A stretch of DNA of 45,748 nt, taken from positions 1 to 45,748 of the forward strand of contig CAMOBD010000005.1 of assembly GCA_946578345.1 (NCBI GenBank), written 5' to 3'. Positions 30,672 through 37,929 of this stretch are shown here, one piece after another; position 1 is the first letter of the stretch; every line of letters begins with the position of its first letter. Source of the DNA: an uncultured Clostridium sp. GTDB taxonomy: Bacteria > Bacillota > Clostridia > TANB77 > CAG-508. The translations under genes were made by a program, and so were the position numbers. Below the pieces are notes generated by a model. The model did no database searches, was not told where the DNA came from, and worked only from the letters and a program-made list of their open reading frames with translations.

Positions 30672-30762
30672 ATAAAATCATCTAAACAGTTAGAAGTAGG
30701 AGCTAGTTAGTCTAGCTCTTATAAAATTATTGAAATATATAGTGAGGGAAAAGAGATTTATT

Positions 30763-31050
30763 ATGGATAAACCTATTATAGGAATAGTATCAAAACATTA
30801 TTCTACTTACAAATCAAATAAAATAGATATATTTATTAGAGATGAAATAAAACAAGCTATATTTGATAATGGTGGTATAGCTATAGGAATACTACCTACT
30901 GAATTTAATATAAACTATTGTGGAGATGATTGGAAAGATAACTTGTCAAAATTTTATATTGGGGTAAGATTTCATCCAGAAAGTTTATATAAAAAAGACA
31001 AAAAAATGAATTTGATTTTTAAGGAATTTATAAATGCTTGTAGAGATTAG
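30763..31050 (+). pseudogene. Internally deleted class-I glutamine amidotransferase (peptidase C26, PuuD-like)
   Basis: 95 codons. The N-terminus (KPIIGIVSKHYS ... AIFDNGGIAIGILPTEFNINY) and the C-terminus (GVRFHPESLY ... FKEFINACRD) match the two ends of gamma-glutamyl-GABA hydrolase-type proteins of about 240 aa. The middle, including the G-G-x-D/Q region and nucleophilic Cys, is gone without breaking the frame. FHPE retains the His-Glu of the catalytic triad. ATG 30763 follows GAGGG at a long distance; the N-terminal extension from 30730 is not family-like. Confidence 0.8.
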
Positions 31051-31108
31051 AAAGTCAAAATGGAAATATTGGGAATACAATTAGATTATTAATTTGTAAA
31101 ATAGTGTA

Positions 31109-31137
31109 TTGAAAAATTATGTTAATTATGATATAAT
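31109..31137 (+). promoter_or_regulatory. SigA promoter of purB
   Basis: TTGAAA, 17-bp spacer, TATAAT; leader of about 80 nt. I see no purine riboswitch consensus in it. Confidence 0.7.
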
Positions 31138-31225
31138 CTTTTTGTCTCATAACTATTAACTTTCTAAAAAAATATGCAACATGGAAAGGCAATAGTTAAA
31201 TAACTTTTAGAAAGGAGATTTCCTT

Positions 31226-32638
31226 ATGACAAGAGACAATGAAAATTCTGCAAAGGAGGCAATTATGGAGGCAAAGGCGTTAGGCCCACTTGATGGGCGG
31301 TATGCTAAAATTGCCAAAAAGCTTTCGCCATACTTCTCCGAGTATGCTCTGGTAAAACACAGAGTATGGGTTGAGGTTTATTGGCTGAAGTTTTTGCTGG
31401 AGCATGTCGAAGATTGTGAGATCTTTGATGATTTCGACACGAGAAAGCTTCCTAAAGTGATGTCTATCTATGAGAAATTTTCTGATGACTCTTATATGAG
31501 AGTCAAGGAAATTGAAAGTGTGACAAACCATGATGTGAAAGCTGTTGAACTCTTTGTGGGTGAAAAGCTTAAAGAGCTAGGGATGGACAGCCTTGTGAGC
31601 TTTGTGCATATTGGCTGCACATCCGAGGACATCAACAACACATCTTATGCGAAGATGATTTCCAAAGCTCTTACCAATGTATGGGTTCCTGCTGCCATGG
31701 AACTTATAGCTGTAATTGCAAGTATGGCTCAGAAAAATTTAAATACGCCAATGCTTGCGCATACCCATGGGCAACCGGCAACTCCTACTACGGTAGGTAA
31801 AGAACTTGCAATTTATGTGTATCGATTGATAAAATCCGTGGAGAATATCCAAAAGATCGATGCAACCGCAAAATTCAATGGAGCAACAGGTAATTATGCA
31901 GCAATTTCTGTGGCTTTTCCAGATGAATATTGGCCTGAATTAGCGCAGACTTTTGTTGAGGGTTACTTGAAATTAGATTTCAATCCCGTAACCACTCAGA
32001 TTGAAAGTCACGACTATATCTGCCATATTGCTGATGGTATTCGCCATTTCAACAATGTCCTTCTGGACTTGGATTTGGATATGTGGATGTACATCAGTAT
32101 GGAATATTTTAAGCAGATTGCTGTAAAGACTGAAGTCGGTAGTAGCACAATGCCACACAAGGTTAATCCCATTCGCTTTGAGAATAGCGAAGCCAATATT
32201 GATATGTCTAATGCAATTTTGGTTGCATTGTCGAACAAGTTGGCTCGTTCTCGTATGCAAAGGGATTTGTCCGATTCTTCTTCTATGAGAAATATCGGAC
32301 TGGCATTTGGCTATTCTTTGCAATCCATTGAGCAGACTATCGGTGGGTTGAAGAAAGTAGAAGTGAATGAAGAAAAACTTCTATCTGACCTTGAAGATAG
32401 GTGGGAGGTACTGGCAGAGCCAATCCAGACTGTACTTCGGAAGTATGGAATTCCTGATGCATATAACCAGCTTAAGGAATTAACGAGAGGTAAGCATATC
32501 TCAAAAGAAGCTATCCATGAGTTTATCAATTCTCTGGATATGCTTTCTGAAAAAGATAAAGCTACTTTACTTGCGTTGACACCGGCGACATATACCGGTC
32601 TTGCAAGAGAAATTGCAGAAGAAGTGCTTAAGTATTGA
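31226..32638 (+). CDS. purB: Adenylosuccinate lyase
   Basis: Cleaves adenylosuccinate to AMP and SAICAR to AICAR, releasing fumarate, in purine synthesis. 470 aa, class as in the larger PurB subgroup: start LGPLDGRYAKIAKKLSPYFSE, TSEDINNTSYAKM (about 132-145), HTHGQPATPTTVGKE (catalytic His), and the fumarase-superfamily signature SSTMPHKVNPIRFEN (about 304-318). AAAGGAG is 8 nt upstream. Codons are richer in G and C than in flanking genes, and the other pur genes are absent, so horizontal acquisition is possible. It is monocistronic with promoter and terminator. Confidence 0.97.
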   Translation: MTRDNENSAKEAIMEAKALGPLDGRYAKIAKKLSPYFSEYALVKHRVWVEVYWLKFLLEHVEDCEIFDDFDTRKLPKVMSIYEKFSDDSYMRVKEIESVTNHDVKAVELFVGEKLKELGMDSLVSFVHIGCTSEDINNTSYAKMISKALTNVWVPAAMELIAVIASMAQKNLNTPMLAHTHGQPATPTTVGKELAIYVYRLIKSVENIQKIDATAKFNGATGNYAAISVAFPDEYWPELAQTFVEGYLKLDFNPVTTQIESHDYICHIADGIRHFNNVLLDLDLDMWMYISMEYFKQIAVKTEVGSSTMPHKVNPIRFENSEANIDMSNAILVALSNKLARSRMQRDLSDSSSMRNIGLAFGYSLQSIEQTIGGLKKVEVNEEKLLSDLEDRWEVLAEPIQTVLRKYGIPDAYNQLKELTRGKHISKEAIHEFINSLDMLSEKDKATLLALTPATYTGLAREIAEEVLKY

Positions 32639-32648
32639 AGTCATAAGG

Positions 32649-32682
32649 AGAGGTGTTTCCAACATGGAAACACCTCTTTTCC
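32649..32682. terminator. Intrinsic terminator of purB
   Basis: AGAGGTGTTTCC, AACAT loop, GGAAACACCTCT, then TTTCC. It touches the stop of the convergent gene at 32682. Confidence 0.9.
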
Positions 32683-33443
32683 TAATTTTTCTCAACCAAA
32701 TCTTTCCAGTACTTCTTTGGCATGTATTGCATTTGTAATCTAGGGTTTGTTCTTTCTTTTATAGCAATCGTATTAAAGAAAGTTTTCCAAAGATTTTGAA
32801 AAAGTTGCTCTTCTTTAGAAATATCAGGTATGTTAAAATTAGCAGGGACATCTATAATGCAATAATCATTTGTGTTATATAACAATGCAATATTTCTATT
32901 TCTGTCATGAATAATGAATTGCTGAGTAGGAAGTCTAGTTATAAAATGATTCCCTAGCTTTTCAATAATATTATTATCTGGATGGATAGATGCATAATAC
33001 AAATTATCTTGTATTTGTATAAATCTAAGAATTCCATAAAATTTATCAGCTTCTCTTAATACATTTTTATATAGTTTTTGTACATTTAACACATAGTCTA
33101 ATGAAAGCATATTATTTATTTTAGGACCTACAACAAATCCATGCAAGATATATTTTAGTATATTCATTTCTTTATTTTCTTGGCAAGATAAAAAGGCATT
33201 ATATGTTTGATATAATGTTTCACTAGAAATATTTTTTTCTATTCCTTTGAAGATCCTCTCAGATTTAGTATAATCAGTTTCTATATTAACTATATTATCA
33301 GTAAATCTATATAAATAACTATTTTTTGAATATATAGAGGCAGGCAAAGTCTTAGAGATATATGCATCAAAAACAATAGTAAATAAACCGTCAATGCTAC
33401 CATCATAGATATACACTTCATTTACAGATTTCCAGTTAAGCAT
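32682..33443 (-). CDS. DUF4130 / TIGR03915-type DNA-metabolism protein
   Basis: 253 aa, the usual partner of the radical-SAM protein encoded just upstream. The start VNEVYIYDGSIDGLFTIVFDAY matches the family's YDGTxxGLLxxVFxxY opening. RFIQIQDNLYYASIHPDNNIIEKL and HFITRLPTQQFIIHDRNRN are in the middle. LFQNLWKTFFNTIAIKERTNPRLQMQYMPKKYW (two motif areas, about 210-245) is the typical end. The pair is thought to act in DNA repair or modification; the reaction is not established. The start ATG 33443 follows AGGAGG-like GGAGGTTAAAATAAA. It is separated from the radical-SAM gene by a hairpin and the alternative-helix leader. Confidence 0.88.
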   Translation of the reverse strand: MLNWKSVNEVYIYDGSIDGLFTIVFDAYISKTLPASIYSKNSYLYRFTDNIVNIETDYTKSERIFKGIEKNISSETLYQTYNAFLSCQENKEMNILKYILHGFVVGPKINNMLSLDYVLNVQKLYKNVLREADKFYGILRFIQIQDNLYYASIHPDNNIIEKLGNHFITRLPTQQFIIHDRNRNIALLYNTNDYCIIDVPANFNIPDISKEEQLFQNLWKTFFNTIAIKERTNPRLQMQYMPKKYWKDLVEKN

Positions 33444-33584
33444 TTTATTTTAACCTCCATTCGAGCTAGTTTTGCTTGAATAAAATTTATCAAATAACCT
33501 CTATTAACTAGCGAGAATGATAGAGGTTAAAATTAGCCATCTCAAAATTCGTTAGAATTTTGAGGGCGATAGCGATTGTAGCCA
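33444..33584 (-). promoter_or_regulatory. Structured leader with alternative SD-sequestering helix, copy 2
   Basis: Nearly identical to 6383-6518. Minus strand order: hairpin CTCAAAATTC/GAATTTTGAG (33564-33541), ATTTTAACCTC (33533-33523), ATAGAGGTT (33504-33496), ribosome site GGAGGTTAAAAT (33458-33447). The first AACCTC segment can pair either with ATAGAGGTT (9 bp) or with the ribosome site (11 bp). Differences from copy 1 fall mostly outside the paired segments (for example AACTAGC versus AATTAGC and the region before the ribosome site). Confidence 0.7.
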
Positions 33585-33615
33585 GATAGTTAAAAAACGA
33601 AGTTTTTTAACTATC
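33585..33615 (-). terminator. Hairpin overlapping the stop of the radical-SAM gene
   Basis: GATAGTTAAAAAA, CGAAG, TTTTTTAACTATC: a perfect 13-bp stem that includes the stop codon at 33607-33609. It is the counterpart of 6519-6553 with different stem bases. Confidence 0.7.
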
Positions 33616-34941
33616 TCCTTTTGTAGGTAATAAATTGTTTTCTTCAAACAAAGAAAGCTGTTTATATGATTTTAAATTCTTAATTGATTTATTTTCTAAG
33701 TAGCTCAAGTTTTCGCCAATAAAAGAGCTATTGAAATACTTTATATTATCATAATATTTGCCTTTGCAAGTTATAAAATAGATTGCTCTTTTTAAAACAA
33801 CTCCAAGTTTTTTCAAATGTTCAAATGAGAGACAAGCCTCACGCCTTGCTCTGATAATTCTTTTTGCAGATATGACACCAATTCCAGGAACTCTAAGCAA
33901 AGTATAGTAATCCGCTTTGTTTATTTCTACAGGAAATTTAGATATGTCTCTTAATGCCCAATCGCATTTTGGGTCAAATTTAGTATTGAAATTTGGAGAT
34001 TTTTCATTTAATAACTCATCTGCTTTAAAGCCATAAAACCTAAGTAACCAATCTGCCTGATAAAGTCTGTTTTCTCTTAAAAGAGGAGGCTTATCCAATG
34101 TAGGTAAATTTTCATCTTTATTAATAGAGATATATGCAGAATAGTATACTCTTTTTAATCTAAATTTTGTGTATAAATTTTCAGTTAACTTCAAAATCTG
34201 AAAATCATTTTCTGGACTTGCTCCAACGATTAATTGAGTAGTCTGTCCGGCTGGTACAAATTTTTCCTTTTTAGGTTTATTATACAAAGTGGGTAAACCA
34301 GACATATTCCATTGCTTTTTATTATCTCCTAATAATAACTTGTTTGAATTAATATTGTTGGAAATATAGCTCATTGGTTTAACTATATCTGTTTTGGTTT
34401 TGTCTGGTGCAAGAAGTTTTAGACTATCAGAAGAGGGAAGTTCTATATTGACACTAACTCTATCTGCAAGCATTCCAACTTTATCAATAAGTTCCTTGCT
34501 ACAACCAGGAATAGTTTTGGTATGAATATATCCATTAAAATGATATTCATTTCTTAAAATATAAATTGCTTGATAAATAAGCTCCATTGTATAATCTGGA
34601 GATTTTATTACAGCAGAACTTAAAAATAATCCTTCTATATAATTTCTTTTGTAAAATTCTATAGTCAAATCAGCAACTTCACGAGGAGTGAAAGTGGCGC
34701 GCTTGACTGAGTTAGAACGTCTATTAATACAATATTTACAATCGTAAATACATGCATTAGTAAACAAGATTTTAAGAAGCGAAATGCACCTTCCATCAGC
34801 ACTCCAACTATGACAAATGCCTGATGCGTGGCTATTACCAATTCCATTATTAGTATTTTTTCTAGACCCACCAGAAGAACTACAAGAGGCATCATATTTA
34901 GCTGAGTCAGCTAATATTTTTAACTTTTCTTCAATATCCAT
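33607..34941 (-). CDS. Putative DNA modification/repair radical-SAM protein (TIGR03916-type)
   Basis: 444 aa. The N-terminus MDIEEKLKILADSAKYDASC with GGSRKN and GICHSW is typical of the family. The radical-SAM cluster motif is CIYDCKYC (C-x3-C-x2-C, about 68-75). Near the C-terminus, RVPGIGVISAKRIIRARR is a helix-hairpin-helix DNA-binding motif (about 350-368). It usually neighbours the DUF4130 protein, as here. The substrate is unknown. The start is ATG 34941, with AAAGGTGGG upstream; the longer frame to 35052 reads promoter DNA and is hydrophobic nonsense. Confidence 0.92.
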   Translation of the reverse strand: MDIEEKLKILADSAKYDASCSSSGGSRKNTNNGIGNSHASGICHSWSADGRCISLLKILFTNACIYDCKYCINRRSNSVKRATFTPREVADLTIEFYKRNYIEGLFLSSAVIKSPDYTMELIYQAIYILRNEYHFNGYIHTKTIPGCSKELIDKVGMLADRVSVNIELPSSDSLKLLAPDKTKTDIVKPMSYISNNINSNKLLLGDNKKQWNMSGLPTLYNKPKKEKFVPAGQTTQLIVGASPENDFQILKLTENLYTKFRLKRVYYSAYISINKDENLPTLDKPPLLRENRLYQADWLLRFYGFKADELLNEKSPNFNTKFDPKCDWALRDISKFPVEINKADYYTLLRVPGIGVISAKRIIRARREACLSFEHLKKLGVVLKRAIYFITCKGKYYDNIKYFNSSFIGENLSYLENKSIKNLKSYKQLSLFEENNLLPTKGDS

Positions 34942-35119
34942 ACAATTCCCACCTTTTAAACATACAAACAAATGTACTAAAAATATATCACAAGACAAAT
35001 AAAATGTCAAATAAATGTTTGTATTTTTTATGTAGCAAAATAAATCTAGCATTCATTGGGATATTGTAAATATTCAGAGACCAGAATATGGCGGAGGAGA
35101 AATATATTTTGATGATGTT

Positions 35120-36085
35120 TTAAACAAACAATCCAATCATGTACAATGTGAAAATCAAAAGTAAAATAAATCCTTTAAATCTTGTAATTGTTCTTTTCTT
35201 TCCAATAAGATTGAAAATCCAAAGTATTAAGTTAGAAACAATTAATAGTATTAAATTTTGTGTAAATTCTGTTGAAAATTCTAAAGGAGTTATAATAGCA
35301 CCAACTCCAAGTATAAGGAACAGATTAAGAACACATGAGCCTACTAAATTTCCTACAGCTAAGTCAGTATCTTTTCTAATTACAGAGATAATAGAGGTAA
35401 CTAACTCTGGCATTGCAGTACCAATTGCTACAATAGTTAAGCCGATAACTCTTTCGGAAACACCAAAATATTGTGCAATTTCAGTAGAATAGTCAACTAC
35501 AAAATCTCCACCATATTTTAATAGAACAACACCAATAGCAATAAAAATAATTTGTATAAAAATATTTATTTTCTTTTTACTTTCATCATTTTTATTTTCT
35601 ATATAAGATTGCTTTATATCTTTAATTTCTTTAAAAATAGGATATGTGAAATATATTAAAAAGAATATAACAAGAATAATTCCATCAGTTCTATCAATAA
35701 AAGAAGGACTGCTACTAATATGACTTATTTCTATAATCAATATTATTATCGCAGCAAGAAGTGCCACAGGGATGTGGATTTTTTTAGCCTCATCATCTAT
35801 TAAAATAGGACGAATTACAGCCATTAGGCCTAATATAAATAAAAGATTACACAGGTTACTTCCTATAGCATTGCCTATAATTAAATCGGTTGAGCCACTT
35901 GAAGCAGATGTAATTGTTATAATCAGCTCTGGTGCAGATGTTCCAAGAGCTACTATAGTTAAACCGATTAGCATTTCTGGAATATGAAATTTACTAGCTA
36001 TATTGCTAGCTCCTCTTACTAAGAGGTCAGCACCTATTACTAGCAGTATGAAGCCTAGTACTATAAAAAGAATATTTAGTATCAT
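35120..36085 (-). CDS. Calcium/sodium antiporter, CaCA family (YrbG-like)
   Basis: 321 aa, about 10 transmembrane helices in two inverted halves. The ion-binding alpha repeats are [21 protein letters not shown] (about 41-61; written over two overlapping motifs) and [18 protein letters not shown] (about 195-212), each with the conserved Glu. It exchanges Ca2+ for Na+ or H+ across the membrane. TGGAG 9 nt upstream supports the ATG at 36085. Its upstream DNA is a GGGACA-type palindrome. No partner genes. Confidence 0.94.
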   Translation of the reverse strand: MILNILFIVLGFILLVIGADLLVRGASNIASKFHIPEMLIGLTIVALGTSAPELIITITSASSGSTDLIIGNAIGSNLCNLLFILGLMAVIRPILIDDEAKKIHIPVALLAAIIILIIEISHISSSPSFIDRTDGIILVIFFLIYFTYPIFKEIKDIKQSYIENKNDESKKKINIFIQIIFIAIGVVLLKYGGDFVVDYSTEIAQYFGVSERVIGLTIVAIGTAMPELVTSIISVIRKDTDLAVGNLVGSCVLNLFLILGVGAIITPLEFSTEFTQNLILLIVSNLILWIFNLIGKKRTITRFKGFILLLIFTLYMIGLFV

Positions 36086-36100
36086 TGATTTTCTCCATAT

Positions 36101-36165
36101 TTGACAAAAGGGACACTCTTTTTTGTCAAATTTTTTTTACACTTTTTGAGTGTCCCTTTTGTCAA
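36101..36165. repeat. 18-bp GGGACA-type palindrome upstream of the antiporter gene
   Basis: TTGACAAAAGGGACACTC (36101-36118) and GAGTGTCCCTTTTGTCAA (36148-36165) are perfectly complementary around a T-rich 29-nt loop. TTTGGGACAGTCC follows at about 36179. Related in core to the GGGGACGG repeats. The remaining DNA to 36385 is the metA promoter region. Confidence 0.75.
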
Positions 36166-36296
36166 AGTTATTTTACATTTGGGACAGTCCTCAGCCCTAG
36201 TTTAATTGTACACAATTTTTAAGAATTATATACAAGTGATTTGATACATTTTATTATAAATTGACAAATTTATCAAGAAAAAATATTGCAAATTCC

Positions 36297-36325
36297 TTGA
36301 TTTATAAGCTTACAAATGATACAAT
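36297..36325 (+). promoter_or_regulatory. SigA promoter of metA
   Basis: TTGATT, 17-bp spacer, TACAAT. The string TTCCTTGATTTAT ... TACAAATGATA is shared with the promoter at 37377-37405, so the two units may share a regulator or sequence origin. I see no SAM or T-box riboswitch. Confidence 0.65.
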
Positions 36326-36385
36326 ATTTTAGATAAAAGTATATAATTATATACTTTTGGGACAATTATATAGATGGTGATAAAT

Positions 36386-37279
36386 ATGCCAATTTACACA
36401 AAAGCAGGATTACCTGCAGGAGAAATTTTGAGAAAGGAAAAAATACAAATTCTAGAAGAACTAGAAGGAAAAAATCATTTTGAGGGAAGTGAATTACTAC
36501 AAGTAGCTATACTAAATTTAATGCCACTAAAAGAGGATACAGAGCTACAATTATTACGAAAATTAGCAACATCAGGAAAGAACATCAAAATAACATTTGT
36601 AAATGTTATGTCATATGTTAGCAAAAATACTGCACCAGAGCATATGAAAAGATTTTATTCTACATTTGAAGATATAAAGGATAAATATTTTGATGGTTTA
36701 ATTATAACAGGTGCACCAGTGGAGCAAATGAGATTTGAAGATGTGATTTATTGGAATGAACTTACACATATAATGGACTGGTCTGAAACACATGCAAAAT
36801 CTACATTACATATTTGTTGGGGAGCTCAAGCTGGATTGTATTATCATTATGGAATAGACAAGCATTTGATGGATAATAAGATGTTTGGAGTATTTAATCA
36901 TAAAATAGATGATAAGAATTCGAAAATAATGTTTGGATTTAATGATGGGTTTAAAGCACCACAATCAAGACATACTACTGTGTATAAGAAAGATATTGAA
37001 AAAATTCCAGAGTTAGAGGTTGTGGCAGAATCAGATAAAGCAGGAGTATTTATAGTGGAAGATAGTGCAAAAAATCAATTATTTGTAACAGGACATTTGG
37101 AATATGCTGCAGATACTTTGGATAAAGAATATAAAAGAGATTTGTCAAAAGGTTTAAAAATAGAAATGCCAGAAAATTATTACATGGACAATAATCCAGC
37201 GGAAGGACCTGTTTTCAGCTGGAAAGACAATGGAGATAAGATTTATTCTAACTGGATTAACTATTATGTAGGAAAATAG
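36386..37279 (+). CDS. metA: Homoserine O-acyltransferase, probably acetyl-CoA specific
   Basis: Activates homoserine for methionine synthesis. 297 aa, MetA (HTS) fold: LQVAILNLMPLKEDTELQLLR (in two parts), VSKNTAPEHMKRFY, FDGLIITGAPVE, HICWGAQAGLYYHYGI with nucleophilic Cys (about 142), FGVFNHKI, and FVTGHLEYAADTL with catalytic His/Glu. The residue after TGAPV is Glu, the position that in studied MetA proteins selects acetyl-CoA (Gly gives succinyl-CoA). The start is ATG 36386 (GGTG upstream); ATG 36374 overlaps that site. Monocistronic. Confidence 0.95.
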   Translation: MPIYTKAGLPAGEILRKEKIQILEELEGKNHFEGSELLQVAILNLMPLKEDTELQLLRKLATSGKNIKITFVNVMSYVSKNTAPEHMKRFYSTFEDIKDKYFDGLIITGAPVEQMRFEDVIYWNELTHIMDWSETHAKSTLHICWGAQAGLYYHYGIDKHLMDNKMFGVFNHKIDDKNSKIMFGFNDGFKAPQSRHTTVYKKDIEKIPELEVVAESDKAGVFIVEDSAKNQLFVTGHLEYAADTLDKEYKRDLSKGLKIEMPENYYMDNNPAEGPVFSWKDNGDKIYSNWINYYVGK

Positions 37280-37306
37280 GGATAGGTCATTTGGTGACAA
37301 TTTTAT

Positions 37307-37337
37307 AAAAAAGAGGTAGAAATTCTACCTCTTTTAC
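37307..37337. terminator. Intrinsic terminator of metA
   Basis: AAAAGAGGTAG, short AAATT loop, CTACCTCTTTT, with A and T runs on either side. Confidence 0.85.
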
Positions 37338-37376
37338 AGTCTTATGCAAATTCCTAAAAATATTTCCAAAATTTCC

Positions 37377-37405
37377 TTGATTTATTTCTGTACAAATGAT
37401 AAAAT
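37377..37405 (+). promoter_or_regulatory. SigA promoter of the 37507-41640 operon
   Basis: TTGATT, 17-bp spacer, TAAAAT, followed by a leader of about 95 nt with no recognised riboswitch. Confidence 0.65.
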
Positions 37406-37506
37406 ATTTGAGTAAGATTATAAAGATTAAATTTTAGCTGAAATTAAGGGGATCAAGGCTTAAAGAAATAACTAGATTTATACCTTGGAAAGGAATGAAA
37501 TTATAA

Positions 37507-37926
37507 ATGAAGAAAAAAATAGCTGCAATAATAATTATTTTCATGTTTGTTCTTTCTTTATGGGGAACAATTGCATTGGCAACAGACACAAACACAAATA
37601 CAGCAGATTTAAGAAATGATGCTACAGTAAATTTAGTACAAATAAAAGACCAACAATTGGAAACACTTCAAGACTACCAAGATTCTTATGGAGATGCAAC
37701 ATATGGATTTGTAGCATATATATTAAATATAATTAGGATTTATAGTATACCATTTGGATTTGTAGGAATTGCAATAAGTGGTATTTATAGATATATTATA
37801 GGAATTAGAAAGTTAGACGTAAGAGACAAAGGTTTTGGAGCCATGATTGGAATTATAACAGCAATGGTAATATGCCAAGTCTTGCCATTGGTGTTTGCAA
37901 TAGTTGTAAGAGGCTGGAGGGGTTAA
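37507..37926 (+). CDS. Small membrane protein, VirB2/TrbC pilin-like topology
   Basis: 139 aa. A signal peptide (MKKKIAAIIIIFMFVLSLWG, cleavage near ALA-T) is followed by a polar region and two hydrophobic helices (about 68-92 and 112-135) split by a basic RKLDVRDKG loop. Short size, cleaved signal and two helices match VirB2/TrbC-type pilins or related membrane subunits, but sequence identity is not recognised. AAAGGAATG precedes the start. The next gene begins 3 nt after the stop, so the two are co-translated and probably act together at the membrane. Confidence 0.65.
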   Translation: MKKKIAAIIIIFMFVLSLWGTIALATDTNTNTADLRNDATVNLVQIKDQQLETLQDYQDSYGDATYGFVAYILNIIRIYSIPFGFVGIAISGIYRYIIGIRKLDVRDKGFGAMIGIITAMVICQVLPLVFAIVVRGWRG

Positions 37927-37929
37927 CAA

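Noticed and set aside
36166..36385. SAM or T-box riboswitch upstream of metA
   Set aside because: The leader between the promoter at 36297 and the start is about 50 nt with no conserved core of either class.
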